A DNA stretch of 64,000 bases, from the NCBI GenBank assembly GCA_900074885.1, contig FJUW01000053.1, positions 194,250 through 258,249 of the forward strand, read 5' to 3'. Positions 24,116 through 36,544 of the stretch are shown one piece after another (positions within the stretch are counted from its first letter, which is position 1; the number at the start of each line of letters is the position of its first letter). The notes under the pieces were generated by a model. The model searched no databases. It was not told the DNA's origin and saw nothing but the letters and a program-made list of their open reading frames with translations. The translations under genes and the position numbers were made by a program. Origin of the DNA: Rhynchosporium graminicola (lineage: Eukaryota > Ascomycota > Leotiomycetes > Helotiales > Ploettnerulaceae).

Positions 24116-27100
24116 GTTAACGTACGACGTATAGATATATAGGCGTTCGAGTATACTGGCGTATCGAGCCAGATTTTGATATTCCTCCTTTTCGGCCGTG
24201 CACCGGCTAAGGCGCGTCAGGCGTGGATGCAGCTAATCAGGGCGTTTCACGTGACCAGAAAAAGATAAAAGGGAGATCTACAAATAGCTCAATATAATAT
24301 AGATATCGTGGAAAGATGTCGAGTTGAGCTTTATTATATCTTTCTACTGACCCATATGACAAGCGATACGATTATTTCTAGTGAGAACAGTTCAATCGGA
24401 TAGCTTGTGAACCGTGAGTGAAGTAGATGGACGGTTTGAAGTTGGAGTTGAGCCGAGTAGGGACCTAGTAGTCAATACGCCAAGTAGCCATCTAGGTTTC
24501 TGTTCTAAGAATAGGTAAACTTCCCATTCTCGCTTAAGAAAACCCCCCATGGCAGCCAAAGAGTCGAGTCACATGCCTTCCCCGCCCCCCTCTGCTTCCT
24601 TCACCAATAGATCACCAAAGCCGGAGAGCGTGGGATAGATAGATGGATGGATGCGTACATGGGATGATTGGATTGAAAGTGTAATAAGAATCTCCAATCT
24701 CCAATCTCCAATCTCCAATCTATCTATCCTTCCAGACAGAAGGGATTCCTTGATAGAATTATACATCCTTAATAATCATAAAAACCATGAGAATTACTAT
24801 CGGAGCTCTAAGACTCCATTTATAAATAACTAGGGAATAGGCAGGTATCGCAAGAGTAGAGTGGGCAAAGCCCGGACCTTACCTTACCTTACCTAAGGTA
24901 AATATCTAAAGATATCTACCTACCTATCTACGGAGTACGGAGGTATCGTATAAGTATCTTGGACCCCGCGACAAGCAGATAAGCAGGCAGCCAGTGCGCC
25001 GGAGAAACCAAGCCAAGCCAAGTCCGACAGACGGATTACTAGGCAAAGATTAAAACAGTCCGAACTCGTTTCATATCGGCCTGTGGACACTTCCTTCCAT
25101 CTTGTTAAAGCTGTCCTTCTTCTTCTTTTGATTTATTTGTACGATTACAATCCTGTGGTACATACTGTAACTGAGAAAGGGTCGGATCATCCAGACGGAG
25201 TGTTGAATTGGAATGCGAAGATAAGCAAGCGAAGCGGTGTGACGGGACAAAGATATCTATCCAGATAGCTTATCGCCACCGAACCGGATCGGGGACGGGA
25301 TTTATATTATATTATGTTACGATAAGAGAGAGAGAAAGGTTTAAGGTAGCGATTGAATACCGACATACCTACCTACCTACATTCCTGTCTAGGATATCGC
25401 GGTTTCTGATCCCCAGGCTGAATAGAGAGAGAGACAGATAAGAAAGAAAGGAAGAAACGCAAGAAACAAAAGAAACGATAGAGACGAAGAGAGAGAAATG
25501 GCGGGTATCCCAGCTGGAGGGAATGGGAATGCAGTTGTGAGGAGAAAGAGAGGGATGACTTATAGTATGGGAAATGTACGTGTTATTTTCTTTTCCTTCT
25601 TCTGCTGGGCTCGTTTTTTTTGTCTTGTCTTGCATTGTCTCATTTCGATTTGTTTTCTTTTGTTTTGTTTTGTTTAGTTCTGTATTGAATTGAATTTCCC
25701 GTCTGCTTCTGCTTCTGCTTCTGCGCATGAGTATGATATCGTGACCTTCACTTACTCGCCTCATCAAGGCCAGCTAAACACGTGCATGAGTGCATGCATG
25801 GAAGTCTTGAGATAGCGGTGTGGTCTGACAGCAGAGTGTACTGGACGTTTGATATGGGTTGAATTCTAGACGATTTCTTCTGTATGCGAGAGGATGATAT
25901 ATAATTGGAAATGGTTTTATCTTCTTGTCTCATATCCTAGTGGGATGCATACCAAATGGTTGATCCCGATCCCGCTCCGCAATTGGCTATTTTCCCGCTG
26001 GTTCGACCCGGCCCGAAAGCTCGGTGAGAGGGGGGGGGGTTGGATCGTGGTTTCTGAAATGTTCAAGAATGTAAACATTGTACATTGGAGTTTCCCATAT
26101 CTCTTTCTACTTTCAGATTAGTCATCTGGTTGCAGAAGAGAATGATAGCAGCAGCAGCAGGCAAGAGATGAAGGGAGTCAAGTCAAAGTAAAGTAAAGAA
26201 GCAGATTGCTTCTATGCAGACTCATGATCAGTGTCCCATGATCCATCCATCCATCTTTCTTTCCAAGCAAGCCAGCCAAGCGAGGAAGTCTTCTGATCTA
26301 GGCGTATGATTGATTCCTGGTTTCACGGACACGGAGCTGGTCTGGCGTTCCAATCTCACGATACCATCTGTCGCCTGCTTATGCTGTGTAGCATCAGCCA
26401 TCTGTCGATTGCGAGGCTTTCGCAGGCAGGGTTGGCTCGTGTCTCATAAGTCACAGCAGGTTCTTTCATTTGAGTAAATGAGCCTGGTGTGCATGGATGT
26501 CGACTGCATTTGACAGCCATTCACTTGGTGCAGCTGATGGGCCGGAGATGTGCCTGGAAGTTTGCGTGCATGTGAAATGTAAAATGTAACTATTCGCATG
26601 TTTTCGATTTTCGACAGAGAGTTGAAGAAGGGAACAGAAGTCAAGTCGATTTCCAACTGGATATTCTAGAGACTAGACTAGACTAGTTTTATATTTGAAC
26701 CTAACTCGATTTCTCTGCTCTTGATTTGTATAGAAGATTTATATATTTACATACCTATATATACCTATATATATACCTATATACCTATATACCTATATAC
26801 CTATATACCCTTTGCTGCCTTTGCTGCCTTTGCTGCCTTTCCTTCCAGGTTCCCTTCTTTCCATTCCTCCCGCCCCACTGCGGGGTTCTTGGTCGGACAG
26901 GGCAGGGGTTGTGCCAACAGAACCCCTGTACCTTGGCTTGGATCTTCAATTTTTGTCACCTTGTCGAGCCTCTAGAGCCGCTCTCACTCATTCAACTTCG
27001 TTCATCTTCAACTCCAATTTCCAACCTCAAACCTCACTTCTTCCGCACTTCATAATCACGCACAAGCTTCACACATCTAATCTTATCTCATCTCTGCAAT

Positions 27101-27425
27101 CCTACCTACCCCAAACCCATCAACTGAAGATATACTCCTCACACAATCCCCTCTCATATCTTGCCATCACGCGATTTCACAAGCAAGCAATCAAGCTAGC
27201 TTCGGCAGGTACCGGCGCCAGCCGTGAATTCCCGCTTCCCAAAATCCCATCCCGGAGTCCAAACACAATTTCGATCCTCACGCGATCACCTCTATCAATC
27301 ATCAATCATTCCATACCACAACCTATTCCCAGCTCATCTTTCTCCAATTACCCACCACCGTCAATTCTTTCGAATTCCATATCCCCTTTCGCCCAACATT
27401 CGCGCGTTAAGAGGAGACCGTAAAG
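24116..27425. other. Intergenic / long 5' region of the PFK-2 gene
   Basis: No gene could be supported here. Short open frames are low-complexity. Visible structure is limited to simple repeats: a 7-bp unit (AATCTCC) about four times at 24,690-24,721, purine-rich stretches near 25,430-25,500, a 9-bp CTATATACC array at about 26,750-26,808, and three 9-bp TTTGCTGCC units at 26,812-26,840. From about 26,980 to 27,425 the plus strand is C/T-rich and poor in G, as often seen in fungal promoters and 5' leaders. Confidence 0.6.
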
Positions 27426-29120
27426 ATGGAGTTGGCACGCCCAAGCAGGAAGACTAATGGGAAGGGTGTCCAGGTCGAAGATACTCAGATTTGTGTCGTG
27501 ATGGTTGGTTTGCCGGCTAGGGGAAAGAGTTTGATTGCACAGAAAGGTACGTGTATCTACTTCATTGGGGAAAGGTGCTAGGAATGGCAGATGGAGCTCG
27601 ACAACTGCATTTTAATGTGCTGGTAGAGCTCCGACTTCCACTGCAGTGCCCCCAGAGCATTCGCAGATGTCTCCTACCAGTTGTGCATCATCTCCCTGTT
27701 GTAGAAGCTCCCCAATTAGATCCAGCTGACCCTCCCAGCTCAACGCTACCTCAGATGGCTTTCAATCGATGCCCGTGTCTTCAATGTAGGCAACTACCGC
27801 CGCCATGATGCTCCCCAACCCTCTGCCGATTTCTTCGATGTCAACAACCTAGAAGGTGAACGGATGCGCCGTGCAGCAGCCGAAGCCGCCGTCACAGACA
27901 TGCTCAAATGGTTCAAAGACGGAGGAATCATCGCCATTCTGGATGCTACAAACAGCACCAAGAAACGTCGTCGCTGGATCAAGGAACGCTGCGACCAAAA
28001 CGGTGTCGAGACATTGTTCGTCGAGAGCAAATGTGATGACGAGGAGTTAATCATGAGCAATATCCTGGAAGTCAAGACTACATCCCCGGATTACGTTGGG
28101 CAGGATCCTGAGGAGGCGGCACAGGATTTCCGAAACAGGATTCGAAACTACGAAAAGGTTTATCAGACCATTGATGAGGATGAGAGTGATTTAACATATC
28201 TCAAGATCATGAATGTGGGAAAGAGGGTGATTATCAATGCTATTCAGGATTATTTGCAGAGTAGGGTGGTTTACTACTTGATGAATCTGCATATCAAGCA
28301 AAGATCTATCTGGTTATCACGCGTAAGTTGGGATCGCATGCGATGTTGAAAAAGGCTGACGGTTCTAGCATGGTGAATCTATGTGGAATGTCTATGGAAA
28401 GATTGGTGGTGATGCGAAGCTTTCGGAACGCGGTGAACAGTACGCTTTGAAACTTCCTCAGCTGGTCAAGGAATCTTTTGACGTAAGTCATATTCTCCCT
28501 TCTTTCAGATACCATTCTAACATACCCAGGGCGACGACCATCCGCTCACAGTCTGGACATCAACTCTCCAACGAACCATCGCAACAGCCACCCACCTTCC
28601 CAAAGAATGGAATCAACTTCAATGGAAAGCCCTCGACGAACTCGACTCCGGTGTTTGCGACAATATGACATATGCCGAGATTAAGGAGGAATACCCTGAG
28701 GATTTCGAAGCCAGAGATCAGGATAAATACAATTACCGTTATCGTGGAGGAGAATCGTACGTTTGTTTCTGCATTTTTGTGCCCAAGGCTTGTCAAGTAC
28801 TAACAACCTCCAGATACCGCGATGTCGTAATCCGCCTCGAGCCCATCATAATGGAACTCGAGCGCAGTGAAAATATCCTCATCGTCACACACCAAGCCAT
28901 CCTCCGCTGCATCTACGCCTACTTCATGAACGAAGACCAAGAAAAGTCACCATGGCTGAACGTCCCCCTTCATACCCTGATCAAGTTAACCCCGAGAGCA
29001 TATGGAACCGATAGACAAGTGTACAAGGCGGATATCCCGGCGGTGAGTACGTGGAGAGGGAAGGGAAGTGTGGCGAAACATGAGGATCCTGTAGATGGAA
29101 CGACGAGTCTTGATAAATAG
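27426..29120 (+). CDS. 6-phosphofructo-2-kinase / fructose-2,6-bisphosphatase
   Basis: This bifunctional enzyme makes and removes fructose-2,6-bisphosphate, the signal that tunes glycolysis against gluconeogenesis in the cytosol. I assemble five exons: 27426-27546, 27739-28322, 28369-28482, 28530-28756 and 28814-29120 (450 residues), all with GT..AG introns and matching phases. The N-terminal kinase has the Walker A motif GLPARGKS (residues 28-35), RVFNVGNYRR, and DATNSTKKRRR for substrate binding. The C-terminal histidine-phosphatase half starts at LSRHGES (His236, phospho-acceptor) and has a second catalytic-type His in VTHQ (His375). Both halves look intact, so both activities are possible; some fungal paralogues keep only one, which sequence alone cannot settle. 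The start is the first ATG in frame just upstream of the kinase domain. Fungal relatives are named Pfk26/27 or Fbp26. Confidence 0.95.
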
Positions 29121-32100
29121 GGTGGAGAGTATATGGGGGCTAGGGTTAGGAAGTGCTGAGCCTGGATCCCGAATCGCTTTCTTCGCATAGGGTTCTTGGG
29201 CCCTCGAATAAGTCCATCTTGCTGAAAAAGCTCAGTCCCATTGATAGGATCAAGATATCGTCACTCTTCACGGCCAGGTCGGCTAGGACTTCCTGACGAA
29301 TTGGTGGATCGGCGTTTAATGTTTCTTTAATGCTTCGCCAATCTGCGATGATGTTGCATAGCGAGTGCCTGGCTGGCTGGTTTGGCGTTACGTCTGGAAT
29401 ATACTCTGCTCCGGACTAGGTTGATGACTTGTTTACGCACGGAGGGATCGGAGGATCTGATTCGCTTAGCTTGGCTGTCTTTTGAATGGATTGATTCGCA
29501 GAAGGGACGGCTGTGCATATTAGACAGGATAGGCTGGCTTGTTGCCTGGATGGCTGGATTCCGTTAGATGGCTTGAAGCCCGGATCATATGAGTGCTACG
29601 TGCCAAGTGCTAGAAGGACATGGTATTACAGTCATGAAATGGCAAATGAATGAATTGAAACGAAATGACACTGAATCGAAAACTCTTGTTTACATACGTC
29701 CTCTTATTAAGCCACAAGTCCTCATCTTGTATCATGTCATGACATGACATGAAAAGAAGAATAAATAAATCTTGAAAAGTATCTCCTGTCGAACAAACCA
29801 ATTGACATGACATGACATGACACGCTACGCTAAAGTACCGTACACAGACCTCTTCTTCCCTCCCTCTCGCGCTCGCTCTCGCACTACAATCTAGCTAAGT
29901 TCTAACGCTTCGGGCAAGCAAGCAAGCAAGCAAAACTAAACGATCTGATAGGGAGAGTATTCTGGGTCTTGCAATTGCGGATGTGTATATGAGAGAGATT
30001 GTTTGTTTTTATCATGTTTTGGGGAGGAGGAGGACGAAAGGACAGGAAGGCTGAGGGTGGGGGGNNNNNNNNNNNNNNNNNNNNNNNNNNGGGGAATGAA
30101 TACTGGAATGTGTGAATATTGGAATAAAGATATTTCCCTGATCGATTCTAAGATTTAGTTTTTCTCCTTTGGTTCTTTTCGGCCTTTGGATGGTTCGTGC
30201 GGTTTTTAGGGGAAGGAGCGTGGGATGGAGAAGAAAGAGGCGAATGCAGAAAGAGGCGGATGCAGAGGTAGGTAAGTAGGTAAGTAGGTAGGTGGGTAAA
30301 TTATGTCTATACTATGGAACTTCATATAGACATGAAACCCTTGGTGAATGTTCGGACATTGAAAGATCCTTAAGTGATGGCAGTATAATGAGCGATGATA
30401 ATAATGACGTGGCTGATAGCATGACGATATCAGATCATTAAACATGCTATTGCCTCGACTCGGTGTTTACACGCCTTGTCGAGTGTGAATACAGGAGAGG
30501 CGTGTCTTGATAGCAAGATTTGCTCTGAGCAGACGTAGACGTGGTTAATAGTGAGGGAGATAACAGTAGATAATAACGACAGCGAGTTTCGATTTCATAT
30601 CGTCAGAGCCGGGAAAGAGGTGTTGTATGGCGGGTAACGGGGTTGCTCAAAAGTACTCTGAGGAATTAGTGATTTCATAATTATGATTGATATACCTCAA
30701 AGTGAAGTGAAAGAAAAGTTTTACAGATATGAAAATGGATCATTCTGATGCAGTCCAGGCTTCTATTGCTCCTCGCTTGCCTGTGTATGAAAATGGATAG
30801 GTATTCAGGATCAAGATTACGAGGATGAGAATTTGCGGCGTTGAGATATGATGGGTATTGAAAAGGAATTGTTTGGATGATTCAGGATGATTGGTGGTAA
30901 TAACAATGATAGCGATGACCAGAGTGACGAGAATAATGGCAGTGAAAGTGACGAATACCTAACTGCTTTAGTCTGAGAGAATGTGAACTCTCTAAAGCCC
31001 GCATGTAGGAAAGACGAATTTTAAACACGAGATATCTCTGTACACGCAACGCCCCGGATAGTATCTAGCCACAGAGAAGCCGGGTTTCGAGGAGCCTCGA
31101 TGTATTGTTATGCGTTGAGTCGTGGAGCAGTCGGAGTGGAAGAGAAAATGTGAATTAAGAGAGATTTATATATTAGCAAGAATCTGCGAGTCTTTTAAAC
31201 ACAAGAGACCAGAGAGAATCATGAAGAGTGCAATGGTTACAGGGTGATAAGATGATATGAAATGATGTGAATGCAGTGTATGCTTACTTGAAGCAAACGA
31301 TTCAATCGTTGAACACATGAAAAAGCAGTTATTCGAATCGTACTTGAAAATTAAAGTGCCTAGCCGTACTACCTTCTGAAGTTTTTACTCTTCGTTGACT
31401 TCCGCGTAGAACTGGTTTAATGTGTGATTGGAAATTAGCTCCGAGTATATCAAGCGAGCCGAAAATATGGAGGATTGCGGCAGATGACAAGTAATACAAG
31501 ACCAGTGGATTCATGCGAGGGCCAGGTTTGTGGATATATGGGATACCGAGAGACGCGATGGAGAGGGCTTAAAGATGTGGTTTATGATGGAGTGCCAAGA
31601 TGTGTAATGGTAACGTTTCTGGGAGAGCGTTCATTGGAAAGACTGGGTAGAGAGGAGGGGTGGAGAGGAAAGGATGAGAACGACAAGCCTGGTGATAACA
31701 AGGTTAAAACGACAGCGAGAAAAGATACAGTAAATTCTCAAGTTCGTCAACAGACTACCTCAATTTCTCTATTCCTCAATTTAACAATCAGATCTTAGCA
31801 AAGCTATAGAGGAAAAAAGTCGATACGCGGTTTCATTTCCATAGAGAACCTGAGATCTCCGCAATGTATGGGCATTCTCTAAAGCTGCTAGACTTGTGCG
31901 GTACACTTTGTATCGGCTGCGAGGGGTATTCTATAATGATTCGAGGAGATAGCAGTAACGAGATTCCAATTATAACTAGGTCATAGGCTCTGAAACCCGA
32001 AGAACATCATCCTAACATAATAAGAAGAGAATGATGAAAGCGAAGATAAAAGTTCGAGTACATTTTCATCTTACTTACTTGCGTATGGAGTCTCAAAAGT

Positions 32101-33302
32101 AGGAAGAGAGATTCTTGATTTGAAGCCTAGACTACTTAAGGGTGGCAAGAATAGTGTAAATAATTTTCGCTAATATCAACGACTTGATGCTTTTGTCGGG
32201 AGGAAGCTGTAGATCGAAAGGTATAAAGATATGTCCTTCTTTGGAAAACATTCGAAAAAGTCAACTAAGTGCGTTAAATGATGAAGCTTACACTGGTTTG
32301 TCGACAACAAGATCGATGGATGGATTAGAGAAGAGGTGAGGTGGAAGGGAAATCTACAACGCCATTTTGAGGTATGGAGGGGAAGATGAGTGTGGAAGTT
32401 TAACACTATATAGTTATCAAGGGTAAATACCGAGCGTGGTAAGATGAAAGTGCAAAAGTGATTGTAGCTACAGTAGGTGTCAGCAATGGGAAGATTGACA
32501 GCAAGTTAAACAAAGTTGATACTAACTATGAATCTCCTTCGTTTTCTGGACCTCAACATCACATCTAGCTATTTGCTTAGCATAAAAGCAAAACATGCAA
32601 AATATCTACGATTTAGCTGCTACTATAGACAGAGTTTAGACTTTAGATTTACACGTCCTTTGAATGAGATGTACTCGTATGTCACGTCCCTCTCATGCCG
32701 AGTACTTGTAGAGAGGCTTGAGAGTGGGTTGCGAGGTAGTTTAAATACTGGATTAGCTAGATGTTGCTAAGACAGCAATTAACTAGGTCCAGCTTGACGG
32801 GTGCATATTTACTTGACATTCAGTACTCCAAAGTATGATTATATTGAAACCAACGGCGAGCTGAAAAGGCGTGCTATGAGTTAAAAAGATTCCATGTACA
32901 CGCTTTGTGTAAACTTAGAGATTGTGTGTCTCTAGATAATTGGACTTAGGAAAGTATCAAAAGATAATCCACCATCCAGACAATACACCCTCCATCTTTC
33001 ACTTCTTCAATCTCCATGGTCCGTTCTCGTTCAATTTTCGTTCTCACTTTACCATCTGCATTCAATGGATCGGTCAAACGAAGCTCAACTCTTCAGTAAA
33101 TTCAATACTAAATACCCTGTCCATCCCAATATTCCCATTTAAAGCTCAACCATCATCTTCCTTCCCTCTCTCATCTTCTCATCCAACATATCTTCTTCTA
33201 TTCTGTCCCTACCTTCGACTTTTTCGGTCGATGAAATTGTAGAAGAAAGTGAAGATTGACTGATCTTATGTTCTAAAAAATTGGATATCCTCGCTTGAAT
33301 CC
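29121..33302. other. Long intergenic region with an assembly gap
   Basis: About 4.2 kb without a supportable gene on either strand. It holds short simple repeats: CATGA units near 29,733-29,822, (CAAG)n at 29,913-29,932 and a TAGG/TAAG run near 30,265-30,295. There is one run of 26 N at 30,065-30,090. The remaining open frames are short and lack family resemblance. It may contain untranslated parts of the flanking genes or a non-coding transcript, but nothing in the sequence shows this. Confidence 0.6.
30065..30090. other. Assembly gap (26 N) inside a G run
   Basis: The N run is flanked by GGGG on both sides and preceded by G-rich sequence, so the true sequence is probably a longer G homopolymer or G-rich tract that was hard to sequence. 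Confidence 0.95.
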
Positions 33303-36300
33303 TTATTCCTCACTCATATCAATAAATTCCTCCCCCATTTTCCCACCAAATATATTCGCTCCTCCCCTATCCATCTTCATACCTCTCTCACGCTCTGTAC
33401 CTCTCGAAGAATACATACTCGAGCCCCCCACACCATTCCACGAATTAGCATGTGCGGAAGCTGGTGGTGGAGCCATGGATCTGCTCTCTTCTTTGACATT
33501 CGACTTTTGGTGGTGAGGACGCTGAGGTATATCGTTAGATGGTTGGCTAGCTCTTCTGTCATTTGGATGATAATCGGAGTTGTGTCGGCTGTTAGACGTG
33601 GATGAGGTGCTGCTAAACGAGTTCGATGCAGAAGCAGAGAAAGAGGAGGATCCAAATCTGCTTTCGTCGGTTGATTGTCGCTCCTTGTCGCTGGAAAAGT
33701 TCTTGAATCTACTCCCACTACGAGAGCTTGTAGGAACCATAGTTTCTTTTTCTTTTGAGTCGATGGCCATGGATGTCCGAGAGGCTTCCTTATCTCTAGA
33801 CGTGAACGTCGAGAAAAGTCCGTCATCCTCACTAACCTCAAATTTGACCTTTCCCTTGCCGTTCCGATCCTTCACCATGCCCAAATCATCGTCATCCATC
33901 CACCCTCTTCCCTGATTCTCCATCTTCATCTTCATCTCTCCTCTTCTCCCACTCGTGACATCCCAGGGCTCTTTACCAGTCCACCTACCCGCCCCGTTAA
34001 CTCTGTCCACCTCCCTTTCGCCACCATCATCACCAGCGCCTATTCCACCACCCATCCTTCTGAACAACTCTCCACCACTAGTTAGAAACTCTGCATCCGC
34101 TCTCGCCCCCTCATTATATATCCATGTATTTCTCTTAACCTCCCTCACGATAGCATCAAGTTGTTCAGCTCCAGTCCACGCACCACCTTTGATGACTTTT
34201 CCCAATAGATCAGCGCACTCTTGGCAAAGAAGTAAGCCACATCCACATCCGTGTCCTTTGTCTCTCGCTCCCCTGCCAAACCCTGACTGTTGAACAGCCT
34301 CGCCGTCTTCATCGAAAAGCTGGGGAGCACAGCACTTAAGAGCAGCAGGCGAAGGACAGATGCTACACCACTTAGTCTCGCTCACCAACCTACCTCCCTC
34401 TTGATCCCCACGCGTCAAAGCCTCAGCCGCCTCCTCCCAGGCCTTATCATCAAAGATCCTGAGATCTTGTTCCCCCTTGTTGACATCCAGGAGCCTCAAT
34501 CTGTGGCTTTGACACATCGTGATCCTAACCCTAGCATAAGTGCATCGAACACACATGACACTTCTCTGGAACCCGAGATCGGACCACCCGCCATAGATCT
34601 CCTCAAACCCACCTCCTTCTGAAGTAGGGAGAAAATACCCTTCGACTTTACGCGGTAGTTTCTCAGAAGCGAGACCCCAGAGGCCGAAGAACGGATTGTC
34701 GCACCATGAACATGGATGTGTGTTCATTGGGTCGGGGATGTAGTTGAAAGTGATAGGATGGCAAAATGATGTAGTGATTATGACATGCGAGAGGCCTAGG
34801 GTGCGGCCTAGGAGTTTGGGCGAGATTATATTGAAGCGTGAAGTTGTAGAGGATTTACGCCGTGGTTGAATGGAGTGGAGAGAGTGAGACGGTGACAAAA
34901 ACTTGCCCTGGGCGATTAGTTTTTGCGCTTTACGCGTGTTCTTGCGTCCGATTTCCGAGTAGAGTGTTGCTGTTAAAGTGGTAGGTGAATGTGGTGTGCC
35001 TAGGCGGTCGTGGATTGTGTCAGTCTCCTCATCAGCCGAGTGAGCATATGTCGATAGCGAGAAAGTGGATGATTTCCTCACTCTGGGAGTAAACACAGCC
35101 CCAAGATATGTCTTTTTCGTCTTTTTATCGATGAATTCGCAAGCGTGTCCAGACTTGCTACAACCAGAACAAGGTCCTTGATCTTCCTTCCCTCGTATGG
35201 TGCACCTTTTCCCCGTATCGCGACATTGACTGCAAGAAACGTAAAGTCGTTCTTTGACTGCATCCTTTCCGCTGATTGGGTTCTTTCCTTGTACCTCTGG
35301 AGCTTGCTTCAACTTGCTCCTTACTGGCAGCTTAGCAAATCTCCTAATCACATTCTGTTCCGTCATTGGTTCTGCACAACAGACACCAGCTTCCTCTTCA
35401 CAAGAATCACACTTCTCAACACCCTTCCCGCCATCAAGAACATAAGAGCAGTTCCTCCGCTTATCTTTGCACCGCAAGCAAGATTTCTTGTAAGCAGGAG
35501 GGATGATAAAAACACAGTCTGTACCGGCGTCATCGCATGATTCGCAAGGATATTCGTCTGGATGTTCAATGAGACTGCAACCGTCGTTGTCTTGCTCGAA
35601 ACAGCAGTTACAGCCGCGGCGTTGGGGATGGCCAGGGGTAAGGGAAGCAATTGTTAAGCCGTCGGATCTGAGCGAGATATTAGTTCCAATGGTGTAATGG
35701 TACGAGATACATACCTGGAGTACATGGCGCCAAGTCTAGCTGGAGGTTTAATTGCTCTCTTCCTCTTAGACTTTACGACGTAGCTGGAATCATCTGAGTC
35801 ATACTCTTCATCCGGAGTACTAGAATGAAAGTGGTATGCACCAGTCGTGATAGAAGGACCGGCCGGAATCGAGCTGAGATATTTCAATCCTTTCTTGCTA
35901 TTAAGCTGTAGCTTCACAACGAGACTATACCTAAACCCAATCTGCTTAGCCGGCTTTCTCGACCTAGGAGTTCTACCTTCAGAAGTCTTGACACGTTTGG
36001 TGGGTCTTGCTGGTGAATGTGGTGTTCTTCTAGCCTTTCTCGGATCATAGGTGCCGCTTTCGTCTTCATCGATGTATGCAGATGCACCTCCTCGAAATTC
36101 TCGATTAGTGGCTGCACGACGTCGATTGTTGATTGAAGCTGCGAGTTCGCGGATACCGAGAGGCATGTGATTTTTCTTCGAACCGCCGGCAGTGAAAGAG
36201 GCGATGAAATCTGCTTCGGGTGCAGGAAGGGGCTGGGGGCCGAAATTGAACGTGATAGGTTCTTCTGGTGATTCATTTTGCAATGATGAGACTGATTGGG

Positions 36301-36544
36301 ATCGAGCATTGGGGGAGAAATATTCTTGCAGGGCATGGTTTTGGTTTTCTGGATCTGTTTGGGTTCCATCGAAATTGAATGACATCGGCTCGAAGTCGTC
36401 GGCTTCTTCATCCTCCCTATCTTCGGCTGGTGGAGTCATGGGAGCAGATATGGCTGACTTGTTTTGTTTCATGTCGGCAAAAACCTCATTATTCTCGGAT
36501 GGTGGAGTGATGAGGGAAGCCATAGCTAATCTGTTCTGGTCCAT
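33303..36544 (-). CDS. Cys-rich protein with three Zn2Cys6-type modules
   Basis: Two exons, 36544-35715 and 35667-33303, joined over a 47-bp intron (GTATGT..CTCAG), give 1064 residues. Residues 1-276 are acidic and Ser/Pro-rich with basic KR patches that could serve nuclear import. Three consecutive modules then fit the fungal Zn2Cys6 spacing. Module 1 is C296-C299-C307-C318-C321-C328. Module 2 is C340-C343-C350-C363-C366-C373. Module 3 is C422-C425-C432-C443-C446-C453. Further Cys/His pairs lie in the middle (PCSWC, CVRC, WCSIC, ALKCC, CGCGLLLCQEC). The last about 200 residues are Ser/Asn/Gly-rich and probably disordered. Single Zn2Cys6 clusters bind DNA in fungal regulators; I see no fungal-specific transcription-factor middle domain, so a DNA-binding role is only inferred and protein or RNA binding is equally possible. 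Both exons are in frame and the start is the first ATG of the open frame. Confidence 0.85.

Noticed and set aside
25369..25767. 132-codon minus-strand frame
   Set aside because: Low-complexity Arg/Ser and Ser/Leu runs from purine-rich simple sequence; no domain, no conserved feature.
26812..27423. Long open frame just upstream of the PFK-2 start
   Set aside because: It starts without ATG, is Ser/Pro-rich because the leader is C/T-rich, and ends right before the true start codon.
33377..33841. 154-codon minus-strand frame
   Set aside because: A shadow of the Zn2Cys6 protein gene in another frame.
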